The translations under genes were made by a program, and so were the position numbers. A DNA stretch of 64,000 nucleotides from NCBI RefSeq assembly GCF_007995085.1, contig NZ_VOQS01000003.1:1-64000 (forward strand), in the 5' to 3' direction. The notes below the pieces were generated by a model. It was not told where the DNA came from, ran no database searches, and worked only from the letters and a program-made list of their open reading frames with translations. The stretch comes from Paraburkholderia azotifigens. Its GTDB lineage: Bacteria > Pseudomonadota > Gammaproteobacteria > Burkholderiales > Burkholderiaceae. Position 1 is the stretch's first letter, and every line of letters begins with the position of its first letter. Shown piece by piece: positions 43,701 through 53,300 of this stretch.

Positions 43701-46700
43701 ACCCAGTGCGACCGTGTTCGACGCGCTGGCAACCGCGCCGCGTCCGATCGCAAGTGCGCCGTTCGCGCTTGCGATAGCGTTGCCGCCGATTGCGATCGAA
43801 TCCGAACCCGATGCCTGCGACTTGGCCGCCGTGCTGGGGCCGAAGTTGATGTACTTCAGGTTCGTCTGCAGGTTGCTCGATGCGCTCAGGAAGGCATCGA
43901 GTGCAGAACCGACGTTCGAGTACGTCGCGCCGAGCACGTTGTACGCCGGTGCCACGATCGCGCCGGTCGTCGGATTGACGGATGCGCCCGCTCCCAGCGC
44001 TGCCGTAACGCCCGCAAGTTGAGACACGTTGACGGCATCCGTCTGATTCGTGCCTGCCGCCACGTTGACGATCTGGCGTTGTGCGCCCGACGAACCGACG
44101 GACACCGTGTTCGCACGATCGGCCACCGAGTTCGCGCCCAACGCTACTGCACCGCTTGCCGTCGCAATCGCGTTCGGACCTGCCGCGACGCTATCCGTAC
44201 CTGTGGCCGACGCCGCTGCCAGCGACGAGGACACATTGAAGTACTTCATGTTCGCGCCGCCGTTGGCGATGTTGTTGACGACGTTGGTCAGGTTCGACAG
44301 GTTGTTGCCGACGTTGTTGACCTTCGCGTCTTCTGCCATCAGCTGGCTGACGTTCACGGCATCCGTTGCCGCCGCGCCTGCCGCGAGGTTCGTGATGCGG
44401 CGATTGACGGTTGCGCTGCCCACGGACACTTCGCCCGCAGCCGTTGCGCCCGACAGTGTTCCGCCCGGGTTGAACGCGGCTGCCGACAGATTGGACGTCG
44501 TCGTCGAGCTTGCACCCAGCGCTACCGAGTTCGACGCAGTTGCGATTGCCGCGCCGCCGATTGCCACCGAGTTCGCGCCCGAAGCCGTCGAGTCCGCCAG
44601 CGTCGAGTTCGCATGGAAGTACTTGATGCCGCCGCCGACCGCGATGTTGTTGATGCGTGCATCGATGCTGGTCAGCGCGCCCGCGACGTTGTTCGACGTC
44701 GAGCCAGCGACGTTGTACGTCGGGTTCGTGATCGCGCCCGTCGACGGGTTATACGACGAACCGCCGCCCAGTGCCGCCGCCGTGCCTGCGCCTTCGGCGT
44801 TGACCTTCGCGTCTTCGGCCGTCAACTGGCTGACGTTCACGGCATCCGTTGCCGCCGAGCCTGCTGCGAGGTTCGTCAGACGACGCTCCGCGCCTGCATA
44901 GCCGATCGACACCTCGCCTGCTGCCGTGGTGCCCGACAGCGTGGCGCTGCCCGGGTTATACGCGGCGGCCGACAGGTTGGCCGTCGTCGTCGAATTCGAG
45001 CCGAGCGCCACCGAGTTGGCCGCCGTCGCGCTGGCGTTGTAGCCGATCGCGATGGCGTTCGTACCGGCCGCCGTCGCTTGCGGACCGACGCCGATTGCGT
45101 TCGTGCCCGATGCCGTCGAATCGACCAGCGACGAGTTGGCATGGAAGTACTTCATGCTTCCGCCGCCAGCCGCCATGTTGTTGACGGTGTTGCTCAGGTT
45201 GCTCAGGTTGTTGCTGACACCATTTACCTTCTGGTCTTCCGCCATCAGCTGGCTGACGTTCACGGCATCCGTTGCGGCGTAGCCTGCCGCGACGTTGGTG
45301 ATGCGGCGTTCGGCACCTTGCGCGCCGATCGACACTTCGCCCGCAGCCGTGGGAGCCGAAATCGAGAAGCCGCCCGGTGCGAAGCCTGCCGAGGACAGCG
45401 TCGCCGCGCTCGCCACCGAGTTCGCGCCCAGCGCCACCGAGTTCGACGTGTTCGCAACCGCATTGCCGCCGATCGCAACGGAATCCATGCCCTTCGCCGA
45501 CGAATCGGCCAGCGTCGAGTTCGCGTGGAAGTACTTGATGCCGCCGCCGTTCGTGATGTTGTTCACCACGTTCGTGACGTTCATCACGTTGTTGTTGATG
45601 GCCTTTTCGCCTGCGTCGAGCGCAGTCAGCGCCGCGCCTACGTTGTTGAACGTGTTGCCCGCGACGTTGTACGCGGGTGCGACGATCGCGCCCGTCGTCG
45701 GGCTGACCGTCGCGCCGCCGCCGAGCGCCGTCGTCACGCCCGTCAACTGCGATACGTTGACAGCGTCGGTTGCTGCATAGCCCGGTGCGACGTTGATAAT
45801 CTGGCGTTGCTTCGTGGTGCTGCCGACCGACAGGACATTGGCACGGCCGCCGTCCGCGCTTCCATAGCCAAGCGTGACGCTGTTGGAGCCCGACGCCAAG
45901 ATGTTCGTGCCGATAGCGAGCGTATTCGGGCCGCCCACCTTGACGTTGTTACCGATGGCAATACCGCCGTCGGCGAGCACCGTCGTGGCGCCGTTACCGA
46001 TTGCGATTGCGTTGTCGGCCATCGCCGTCACGTTCGTACCGATCGCGACGGAGTTCACCCCGTCCACGGCGACCAGTTGCCCGATACCGACGGAAGACGT
46101 GCCGAGCACCTGTGCGTTACCGCCGATCGCGACTGCGTAGTCGGCTGTCGACTGCGAATTCAGGCCGATCGCAAGCGAGTCGGTACCCGACGCCGTCATC
46201 ATGCCGCCCTTGTCGGTCGGACCCGCCACGAGCATCTGGTCCGGCGTCAGGCTGGAAGTCGTACTGGCGCCCAGCAACTGTGCCGACCGAACCGACGACG
46301 TGAGCATCGTCGACTTCGGTTGCGACGACAGTTGTGACGAGTTCAGATTGAGGTTGGCAATGGCTGTCTGGATATCCGAGGTCACCTGGCCGACCGTTGC
46401 TGCGTCGGTGGCACTGGTGCCGTCGGCCACATTGACGATCCGGCGCGTCGTGAAGGCGTTGCCGACCGCGAAGGTGTTGGGGTCCGTGGCCTGCGAACCG
46501 TAACCGATCGCCACCGAGTTCACGGCGCTGGCGAGCGCGGCGCGCCCAATGGCGACGGCGCCGTTCGCACTTGCGATAGCATTGCCGCCGATGGCCACCG
46601 CGTCGTTACCCGACGCCTGCGCCTGGGCTGCCGTGCTGGTGCCGAACTTGATGTACTTCAGGTTCTGAACAATGTTCGACGTGTTGTTATTGATGCTGGC

Positions 46701-48296
46701 AAGCGCATCGCCGACATTCGCAAACGTCTGGCCATACACGTTGAAGGTCGGCGGTGCAATGGTGCCGTCTGCCTTCACGGAAGCGCCGCCGCCGATTGCC
46801 GACGTCACGCCGCCCAGCTGCGCCACGTCGACGGCATCCGTTGCGGCCGTGCCGGCAGCGAGGTTCGTGATCTGGCGTTGCGCCGTCGACGAGCCGACGG
46901 AGATGCTGTTGGCGCGATCGGCAACCGAGTTCGAGCCGAGCGCCACGGCGTTGCTTGCGCTCGCGTTTGCGGCGCCGCCGATTGCGACCGATTCCGAGCC
47001 TGTTGCCGTCGAGTCAGCCAGCGCCGAAGTGGCGTGGAAGTACTTGAGGCTGGTGGCGCCGCCGCCGCTATTGCCCAGGTTGTTCACGCGCGCGTCGAGG
47101 TTCGTCAACGCGCCAGCGACGTTGTTATAGGTTGCGCCGCCGATGTTGTACGCCGGATTCGTGAACGCACCCGTCGCCGGGTTGTACGACGCGCCGCCGC
47201 CGAACGCTGCTGCCGTCGATGCGCCTTCCGCGTTGACCTTCCCATCTTCCGACATCAGCTGGCTGACGTTCACGGCGTCCGTTGCCGAGTAGCCTGCTGC
47301 GACGTTCGTGATGCGGCGCTCGGCGCCTGCCTTGCCGATGGACAGTTCGCCCGCTGCCGTCGCTGCGGAGAGTGCCGTGCTGCCGGGGTTGTAGCCGCTC
47401 GTGCTCAGCGTCGCGGAATTCGCGATGGAGTTGGTGCCCAGCGCGACGGAATTCGGCGTGGATGCCGTGGCTGCGCCACCGATGGCGACGGAGTCCGTAC
47501 CCGCGGCCGTCGAATCGGCCAGTGCGCTATTCGCGTGGAAGTACTTGAGGCTGGCTGTCGTGCCGAGGTTATTGACAACGTTGCTCAGGTTGTTGACGCG
47601 CACGTCTTCGGCCATCAGCTGGCTGACGTTGACGGCGTCTGTGCCGTTCAGGCCGGCGGCCATGTTGGTAACGCGACGTTCGCTGCCGACATTGCCAAGG
47701 GAGACTTCCCCGCCTGCAGCCGTTGCGGCGGAAATAGCAGCACCGGCCGGCTGGAAGCCGGTGGACGACAGCGTCGTAGAGTTCGCAACGGAGAATGCGC
47801 CAAGTGCTACCGATCTAGACGTAGTTGCCGACGCCGACTCACCCAAGGCGATGGAATAAATGCCGGACGAGCCTGCCAGTTGCCCTACCGCGCTTGATCC
47901 GGTCGCGGATGCGCGCGCCCCCTGCCCCACCGCGGTTGCATAGTCAGCGCTCGCGACAGCTGAATCACCGAACGCTGCCGCAGAGAAACCCGACGCCCAA
48001 CTCTGATTCCCAATCGCGGTTGACCAGTTACCATTCGCCTGGGAAAATGCCCCGAGCGCCGTCGACCAGGAGCCCGTAGCGCTTGAGGCGTAACCCAATG
48101 ACGATGCAACGTATCCCGGCGCATATCCCCCGTCGACCGCACCGGCGTGCGCAAACGAAGACGCCAGACCCGCACCCGCCGCCAACAGAACTACCGCTCC
48201 CTTGGCGCTCCTTTTTCCCTTTCCCTTCGCATTCTCCTGCACAGCGACCCAACATCCGGTCGACTCATTCCAAACTGATCGATATGTCTTATTCAT
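40731..48296 (-). CDS. Giant trimeric autotransporter adhesin (YadA-like)
   Basis: A 2521-residue type Vc autotransporter. Residues 1-51 are an extended signal (ESPR: MNKTYRSVWNESTGCWVA) cut after SSFAHA. The passenger has many YadA-head motifs of the SVAIG-type, about eight KYF/KYI head units, and about 17 DAVNVSQL-type neck motifs. The last 75 residues form the YadA anchor ending ATIGF. It trimerises in the outer membrane and should mediate adhesion or autoaggregation. AGGAT lies seven bases before the ATG. An internal duplication is marked separately. Confidence 0.96.
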   Translation of the reverse strand: MNKTYRSVWNESTGCWVAVQENAKGKGKRSAKGAVVLLAAGAGLASSFAHAGAVDGGYAPGYVASSLGYASSATGSWSTALGAFSQANGNWSTAIGNQSWASGFSAAAFGDSAVASADYATAVGQGARASATGSSAVGQLAGSSGIYSIALGESASATTSRSVALGAFSVANSTTLSSTGFQPAGAAISAATAAGGEVSLGNVGSERRVTNMAAGLNGTDAVNVSQLMAEDVRVNNLSNVVNNLGTTASLKYFHANSALADSTAAGTDSVAIGGAATASTPNSVALGTNSIANSATLSTSGYNPGSTALSAATAAGELSIGKAGAERRITNVAAGYSATDAVNVSQLMSEDGKVNAEGASTAAAFGGGASYNPATGAFTNPAYNIGGATYNNVAGALTNLDARVNNLGNSGGGATSLKYFHATSALADSTATGSESVAIGGAANASASNAVALGSNSVADRANSISVGSSTAQRQITNLAAGTAATDAVDVAQLGGVTSAIGGGASVKADGTIAPPTFNVYGQTFANVGDALASINNNTSNIVQNLKYIKFGTSTAAQAQASGNDAVAIGGNAIASANGAVAIGRAALASAVNSVAIGYGSQATDPNTFAVGNAFTTRRIVNVADGTSATDAATVGQVTSDIQTAIANLNLNSSQLSSQPKSTMLTSSVRSAQLLGASTTSSLTPDQMLVAGPTDKGGMMTASGTDSLAIGLNSQSTADYAVAIGGNAQVLGTSSVGIGQLVAVDGVNSVAIGTNVTAMADNAIAIGNGATTVLADGGIAIGNNVKVGGPNTLAIGTNILASGSNSVTLGYGSADGGRANVLSVGSTTKQRQIINVAPGYAATDAVNVSQLTGVTTALGGGATVSPTTGAIVAPAYNVAGNTFNNVGAALTALDAGEKAINNNVMNVTNVVNNITNGGGIKYFHANSTLADSSAKGMDSVAIGGNAVANTSNSVALGANSVASAATLSSAGFAPGGFSISAPTAAGEVSIGAQGAERRITNVAAGYAATDAVNVSQLMAEDQKVNGVSNNLSNLSNTVNNMAAGGGSMKYFHANSSLVDSTASGTNAIGVGPQATAAGTNAIAIGYNASATAANSVALGSNSTTTANLSAAAYNPGSATLSGTTAAGEVSIGYAGAERRLTNLAAGSAATDAVNVSQLTAEDAKVNAEGAGTAAALGGGSSYNPSTGAITNPTYNVAGSTSNNVAGALTSIDARINNIAVGGGIKYFHANSTLADSTASGANSVAIGGAAIATASNSVALGASSTTTSNLSAAAFNPGGTLSGATAAGEVSVGSATVNRRITNLAAGAAATDAVNVSQLMAEDAKVNNVGNNLSNLTNVVNNIANGGANMKYFNVSSSLAAASATGTDSVAAGPNAIATASGAVALGANSVADRANTVSVGSSGAQRQIVNVAAGTNQTDAVNVSQLAGVTAALGAGASVNPTTGAIVAPAYNVLGATYSNVGSALDAFLSASSNLQTNLKYINFGPSTAAKSQASGSDSIAIGGNAIASANGALAIGRGAVASASNTVALGYGSQATEINTFAVGNAFTQRRIVNVADGVNTSDAATVGQVTSDIQAAISKLNLSSTVSQPKLLSSAAVRSTALLGDPINSSLTPDQMLVAGPTDKVNMMTASGTDSLAIGLNSQATADYAVAIGGNAQVLGTSSVGIGQQVAVDGVNSVAIGTNVTAMANNAIAIGNNSTTVLADNGMAIGNNVKVGGPNTLGIGSNIVASGSNSIVLGYASADGGRANVLAVGNSTLQRQIVNVAAGTQKTDAVNVSQLTGAVSALGGGATINPATGGVVAPAYALAGTTYVNVGAALSSLDTRIASGGDPLAVDYDSATKDQITLKGASGTKITGLTAGALSASSTDAVNGSQLYAQGASTAQALGGGASVNPATGAITGPQYTFGGSTYTNVGDALTALNNAAGSGNALGVVYDGQDKSQITLAGANGTKITKLAAGSVNASSTDAVNGTQLYNVAASVADAIGGGSTVNNDGTITNPTYVVGGSTVTNVAGAITNIDARVLANSTDITNLQTQINEGGIGLVTQDATTGNILVASKTGGSTVDFSGMAGARVLTGVAAGRVNASSLDAVNGTQLYNVAASTANAIGGGSTVKSDGTISNPMYNVGGATVTTVGGAITNLDARVLANTTAITNLQTQINEGGIGLVTQDATTGNILVAKQKTGSVVDFSGSAGARILSGIAAGVGANDAVNVGQLQAAGIINPDGKVKAAVTYDTDASGKTDYSSVTLGDGTSNATPVTIHNVAAGSQSTDAVNYSQYADLVAKVNNISNAGTGVDTLFVGDGDRNTEAAQAGGSHATAMGALSVASGSQSVATGYAANASGQNAVATGANANASGNNSVALGAGSVADQDNTVSVGSATQQRRITNVAAGTATTDAVNVGQLNDAIAQANASVDDKVNQGVQSANAYTNQQVNKLDKKMNSLGAAAMAATSLIPNARAEGNFQMSAAAGTYGGAAAIAVGANYWVNDRVLVNAHVTRSTGYGASTGASVGATIGF
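42815..43865 (-). repeat. Adhesin internal duplication, copy 2 (C-proximal)
   Basis: About 350 residues (from LKYINFGPSTAAKSQASG through TPDQMLVAGPTDK and GQQVAVDGVNSVAIGTN to GGVVAPAYAL) repeat the segment at 45610-46665 with only scattered substitutions. Limits are approximate. Confidence 0.75.
45610..46665 (-). repeat. Adhesin internal duplication, copy 1 (N-proximal)
   Basis: The partner of 42815-43865, about 2.8 kb away: LKYIKFGTSTAAQAQASG, TPDQMLVAGPTDK, GQLVAVDGVNSVAIGTN, GAIVAPAYNV. Similarity extends through head, neck and linker units in the same order, so this is one large in-frame duplication. Limits are approximate. Confidence 0.75.
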
Positions 48297-48664
48297 TCGT
48301 TATCCTATTTACTCTGACGACAACACTACACAACACGAATCAAGTGACTTCGCAGTGTTATGCCTTGAAAACCTGCCAAGGCGCGTGTGCGCACGTGCTC
48401 AACATCCCGGCTGGTGCCACCCCGTCCGTTAGCCGCTGACGCAATGAAAGTCCGCGCGCGTTAAGCCTGCGCGCGGAGAACGATATGAGAACGTGTAATA
48501 CCGAGTAATCGGACAAATCCTAAGACCATTGATACCTTCAGTGCTTTCGAAATTCCCCTACAATCTCCGACGATATTTTAATTAGCATTTCTACATTAAA
48601 TGGATAAAAGAACAGCGATTCAACACATTGTGGATTTCCCGAGAAAAGAAAAACAGTTCACCTG
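48297..48664. other. AT-richer intergenic region upstream of the adhesin
   Basis: No gene supported. This stretch lies between the chlD-like gene end (48665) and the adhesin start, is visibly richer in A/T than the flanks, and should hold the adhesin promoter and leader. One clear structure is the hairpin at 48451-48477. Confidence 0.5.
48451..48477. repeat. 9-bp inverted repeat in the adhesin leader
   Basis: TCCGCGCGC (48451-48459) pairs perfectly with 48469-48477 across a nine-base loop. It may be a transcription end point for the chelatase operon or a leader structure of the adhesin mRNA. No T-tract. Confidence 0.45.
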
Positions 48665-49350
48665 CTACGAAGCGACGATACCAAACACCTCTCGTGCGTC
48701 GAGCCACCGCGCATCCCATTCGCGCGCGAGCGCAGCACACCGCCCAATGCTGAGACGCTCCTGCTCGAAGTCGACGAACATCACCTGGTCCGCTGCTGCG
48801 GGCCGCGACGGCGCGTCGGAACTGCGTCCATCCGACAACACCCATAACCAACGCTGCTGAGCCCGCTTACCTTGCGCAGCCTTCACAAGCAAATCGCCGG
48901 CCGTATCGATACCCGATTGAAAAGGCGTCCCGCCCCCACCGCCCACAGGCGCAATCCACCGCTCATTCCACCAGCGCGGCACAGCAGGACCGAACCGTAC
49001 ATCCGCGCGATTGCCGCCGAAGCAGACCAGCGCCACTTCACAGCGCGCCGCGCGCGCCCGGTCAAACAGCGCGAGCAGAATCCCTTTGGCCAGCGCGAGG
49101 CGCTCGCCAACCATCATCGACGCCGAGCAATCGAGCAAGAAACAATGCAGCACTCCGCCGCGCGCCTCTTCGTGAATGAAGCGCAAATGTTCGTCGCGCA
49201 AAGGCTCGCTTTGCTTGGCAGCAAGCGTGCGCGGCCACGCAATGCGCGTTGCCTGGATGCCTTGAACGGAAGCGAGACCCGCGCCTTGCCGCCATCGAAA
49301 ACCGCTGCGCATTGCACGCGCGGCTGCGCCCTTTCGATGGCTCAGTGTTT
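48665..49350 (-). CDS. VWA part of the ChlD-like chelatase subunit (reached by a frame change)
   Basis: The frame to 48665 encodes a von Willebrand A domain of a ChlD/CobT-type subunit. The MIDAS motif is DCSAS, followed by GGGGTPFQSG and LSDGRSSD. No convincing start exists in this frame, and the conserved linker before it (GIQATRIAWPRTLA) continues the ChlI-like protein encoded one frame away. A +1 shift (or loss of one A) at the A6 run 49348-49353 joins the two into one protein. See the finding on programmed recoding. Confidence 0.75.
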
Positions 49351-50372
49351 TTTGCGGGCAGCGGAATGACCTGCTTGACGCGCGTGATGCCCGCCGGTTC
49401 GGGCGGGAGATAGCCGTAGTCGCTATCCATTGAACTACCGGCCTGATCGGCCGAAGGTTGCTGCGCATCACCTGGCCTCGAGGCCTCTTGCGGCCGCTCA
49501 GCATCCTCGTGCAAACGCCGCCGATGCAGCAACACCGATTCCGCGACACGATCGACATGCCCGAGCGTCACCGCATCGGCCCGTTCGAACGCGGCCAGCG
49601 CGCGCGCCGCGCGCAGCATCACGAGATCCGCACGCAATCCGTCGACGCCCGCCGCGATGCACAGCGCGCTGACATGCGCATGCACCGTGTCGTCGAACGA
49701 TAGACGCGTCAACGCGACACGCGCCTCACGAATGCGTTCGACATAAGTCGCCTGCTGCACCGCATGCAACGTTCGAAATGCAGCAGCATCGAGATCGAAC
49801 GCGAGCCGCGCCTTGACGATCGCTTGCCGAGTCTGCGGCTCGAAGCAATTCTCCAGTTCTACCATCAAGCCGAAGCGATCCGTCAACTGAGGCCGCAGTT
49901 CCCCCTCTTCGGGATTCATCGTGCCGATCAGCACGAAGCGCGCATCGTGCGAGTGCGAGACCCCATCGCGTTCAACGGTGTTCACGCCGCTTGCCGCAGC
50001 ATCGAGCAGCACATCGACGAGCCCATCGGGCAACAGGTTGACTTCGTCGACGTACAGCACGCCGCCATGCGCCTTCGCCAGAAGCCCCGGCGCAAAGCGC
50101 ACCGACGCATCGCGCAGTGCCGACTCGATATCGAGCGTGCCGATCAGCCGGTCTTCGCTCGCGCCGAGCGGCAGCGTCACGAACCGGCCTTCAGGCAAAA
50201 GCTCGGCGAGCGCGCGCGCCGCCGTCGATTTCGCCGTGCCGCGCGGCCCGCTCACGAGCACGCCGCCGATACCGGGATCGACAGCCGCCAGCAACAGCGC
50301 CTGCTGCAACGGCGCCTGGCCGATCAAGGCTGAAAAGGGAAACACCGCACGCGGCGCATGGGTTTCGCTCAT
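49062..50372 (-). CDS. ChlI/ChlD-type AAA+ subunit of cobaltochelatase (zero-frame product)
   Basis: A 436-residue zero-frame product. Residues 1-340 are an AAA+ Mg-chelatase ChlI domain: Walker A GPRGTAKST (42-50), Walker B GVLYVDEVNLL (104-114), sensor GTMNPEEGELRPQLTDRFG. The acidic/proline linker ends PPEPAGITRVKQVIPLPAK, after which the zero frame runs on as non-homologous sequence. With CobN it should power cobalt insertion. The ATG overlaps the cobN stop (ATGA at 50369-50372). Small- and medium-subunit roles may both come from this gene. Confidence 0.82.
   Translation of the reverse strand: MSETHAPRAVFPFSALIGQAPLQQALLLAAVDPGIGGVLVSGPRGTAKSTAARALAELLPEGRFVTLPLGASEDRLIGTLDIESALRDASVRFAPGLLAKAHGGVLYVDEVNLLPDGLVDVLLDAAASGVNTVERDGVSHSHDARFVLIGTMNPEEGELRPQLTDRFGLMVELENCFEPQTRQAIVKARLAFDLDAAAFRTLHAVQQATYVERIREARVALTRLSFDDTVHAHVSALCIAAGVDGLRADLVMLRAARALAAFERADAVTLGHVDRVAESVLLHRRRLHEDAERPQEASRPGDAQQPSADQAGSSMDSDYGYLPPEPAGITRVKQVIPLPAKNTEPSKGRSRACNAQRFSMAARRGSRFRSRHPGNAHCVAAHACCQAKRAFARRTFALHSRRGARRSAALFLARLLGVDDGWRAPRAGQRDSARAV
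49348..49353 (-). other. A6 slippery run at the chlI/D frame junction
   Basis: On the minus strand the codons read CCC GCA AAA AAC ACT, with six A in a row exactly where homology passes from the ChlI-side frame to the VWA frame. One A fewer would give a single open frame through the junction. It is either a recoding/slippage site, a real frameshift or a base-calling error. Confidence 0.7.
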
Positions 50373-53300
50373 GAGCGTGATCCTTCGATGTGCTGTTCGC
50401 TATCCAGCAGATGCTGTTCGACTTGCGCGCGATAGTCGCCGGGTTGTTGCCATAGCCCGCGCTGCATCGCTTCTAGCAGCCGCTCGCAGACGCCGTGCAA
50501 CGCATGCGGATTGTGCCGCTGCATGAACTCGCGCGTGTCGGCATCGTTCAGATAGGCATCGGCGACGAGCGCATATTGATGATCGGACACGACGCGCGCC
50601 GTCGCGTCATAGCCGTAAAGGTAATCGACCGTCGCGGCGATTTCCGCCGCACCTTTATAGCCATGACGCTTCACGCCATCCAGCCACTTCGGATTCACGA
50701 CGCGCGAACGGATCACGCGCGCAATCTCTTCATGCAGCGCACGCACGCGCGGCGCGTCGGGATTGCTGTGATCCGCGTGATACACATGCGGCTGATTGCC
50801 CGCGAGATGCCGCACGGCCGCCGTCATGCCGCCTTGAAACTGGTAGTAATCGTTCGAATCGAGAATGTCGTGCTCGCGGTTGTCCTGATTCTGCAGCACG
50901 ACATCCATCGCGGCGAGCCGCGTGCCGAACGCGTGGCGCGCTTCTTCGCCCGCGCTTTTCTGCGTGTACGCATAACCGCCCCACGACAGATACGCGTTCG
51001 CGAGATCGGCATCCGTCTGCCATTGCCGCGTGTCGATCATCTGTTGCAGTCCCGCGCCATACGCGCCCGGCCGCGCGCTGAATACGCGGAAGCCCGCGCG
51101 TCGACGCGCTTCGTCGGGTGCGACGCCACGTGCGATCCACGCGTCGCGCTCGCGCATCACGCGCGCGCGAACGGGATTCACGTCTTCGGGCTCGTCGAGT
51201 TCGGCGACGGCCTGCACGGCGGCATCGAACAGATGCATCACGTTCGCAAACGCGTCGCGGAAGAAACCGGACACGCGCAACGTGACGTCGATGCGCGGAC
51301 GATCGAACGCCGCGATCGGCATGATCTCGAAGTCGGTCACGCGATGACTGCCCGGCGCCCATTTCGGCCGCACGCCGAGCAGCGCGAGCGCCTGCGCGAT
51401 ATCGTCGCCGCCCGTGCGCATCGTCGCCGTGCCCCACACCGACAGCCCGATCGCGCGCGGATAGTCGCCATGCTCCTGCAAGTGACGCTCGATCAAGGTC
51501 TGCGCGGATTTGAGTCCGAGCGACCATGCCGCTTGCGTCGGGATGGCGCGCGTGTCGACAGAATAGAAGTTGCGCCCGGTAGGCAGCACATCGGGACGTC
51601 CGCGCGACGGCGAACCGCTCGGACCCGGCGGCACGAAACGTCCTTCGAGCCCGCGCTTCAAATGCATGAGTTCGTGCGGGCCGCATGCGTCGAGACGCGG
51701 CAGGATATCGCCGCGCACACGTTCCAGTACGCGCGATGTTTGCGGCAGTTCGTCGGCGACCGCGATCTCGCACATGTCGCCGAGCAAAGACGCGGCAAGC
51801 AGTTCGAGCCTTTCGCGCGTGTCGCCGTTATGACGCCACGGCGCGTCGCTGACCTGCTGCAACATCAACGGACGCGGACCGTTCCACTCCGCAGCCCAAT
51901 CCGCCGACAGCGGATCGAACAGACGATCGACGTCGAGATCGCGCGCCAATGCGTCAATCAGTCCCGCCTTCGCACCTTGACCATCGCCCACGGGAAAACG
52001 CGCCAGCGCGAGCAGCGTATCGCGCCGCTGCACACCTGCAGGCGACTGTCCGAATGTATGCAGGCCGTCGCGGATCTGCGCTTCCTTCAACTCGCACAGC
52101 CACGCATCCACGCGCGTCAGCAGCGCGTCTTCCGTGTCTGCATCGTTGGGTGCCGCAAGGCTCAGCTCTTCGTGCAAACGATGTTCGACTATCGTGTCGA
52201 GGATCGTTTTGCGCAGCAGTTTCGCGCGGCGCGGATCGACCATCAGCGCGTCGTAGTATTCGTCGACCTGCCGTTCGAGATCCTGCAACGGCCCGTAGTT
52301 TTCCGCGCGCGTGAGCGGCGGCATCAGGTGATCGACGATCACGGCCTGCGTACGCCGCTTCGCCTGACTGCCCTCGCCGGGATCGTTGACGATGAACGGA
52401 TACAGATGCGGCAGCGGGCCGAGAATCGCATCGGGCCAGCATGCATCGCTCAATGCGACGCTTTTGCCCGGCAGCCATTCGAGATTACCGTGCTTGCCCA
52501 CATGCACGACAGCATCGATATGAAACTGATGGCGCAGCCAGAAATAGAACGCGAGATACGCGTGCGGCGGCACGAGTTCGGCATCGTGATAGCTCGCATA
52601 GTCGTTCTGTTCGCGCGAGCGCGGCGGCTGGATGCCGACGAACACATGCCCGCAGCGCCAGCCCGCGATCATGAAGCGCCCGCGCCGCAGCGTGGGATCC
52701 TGCTGCGGTGCGCCCCACTTCGCATTCAACGCATCGCGCAGCGCTTGCGGCAGACGCGCGAAATACGTCATGTAATCGCTCAATGCGAGGCTCTGCAATG
52801 CAGGCCGCAAGTCGCGCACGACGGGATCGTTCGTCACGCCTTGTGTCAACGCGGCCATCAACGCGTCGCCGTTCGTGGGCACGTCTTCGACGCGATACCC
52901 TTCGTCGCGCAGCATTCGGAGAATATTCACGACGGACGCAGGCGTATCCAATCCGACGCCATTGCCGATGCGTCCTTCGCTCATCGGATAGTTCGCGAGG
53001 ATAAGCGCGAGCTTTTTATCCACATTCGACGTGCGGCGTAGCTTGCACCAGCGCTCGCTCAACTCCGCGATAAACGCGACGCGCTCGTGATCCGGCTGAT
53101 AGCGGACCACGTCCACTTCCGTATGCGGGCACCGATATGCGAGCCCCTTGAAGCTGATCGCACGCGTGATGATGCGGCCGTCCACTTCGGGCAGCGCGAC
53201 GTGCATGGCGATATCGCGCGAATTGAGGCCGTGATTGTCGTTGACCCAGTCTTCACGGTTGCCGCCGCTCAGGATCACCTGCATGACGGGCGCGTCGCCC

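Noticed and set aside
40797..46337. An 1846-codon open frame on the plus strand opposite the adhesin
   Set aside because: It is the antisense shadow of the repetitive adhesin gene. The translation is Arg/His/Val-rich low complexity with no start signal, while the minus strand has clear YadA motifs.
41000..48200. Regularly spaced direct repeats resembling a CRISPR array
   Set aside because: They are codon-level repeats of the adhesin head and neck motifs, with variable sequence and length, and no cas genes are present.
48665..50372. Calling the ChlI/ChlD gene a plain pseudogene
   Set aside because: Both halves are well conserved, all key motifs are intact, the break is a single base at an A-run, and cobaltochelatase needs this subunit. 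Recoding or a sequencing error explains the data better.
50495..53041. An 848-codon plus-strand frame opposite cobN
   Set aside because: Antisense shadow; cobN is certain and the plus-strand product has no family features.
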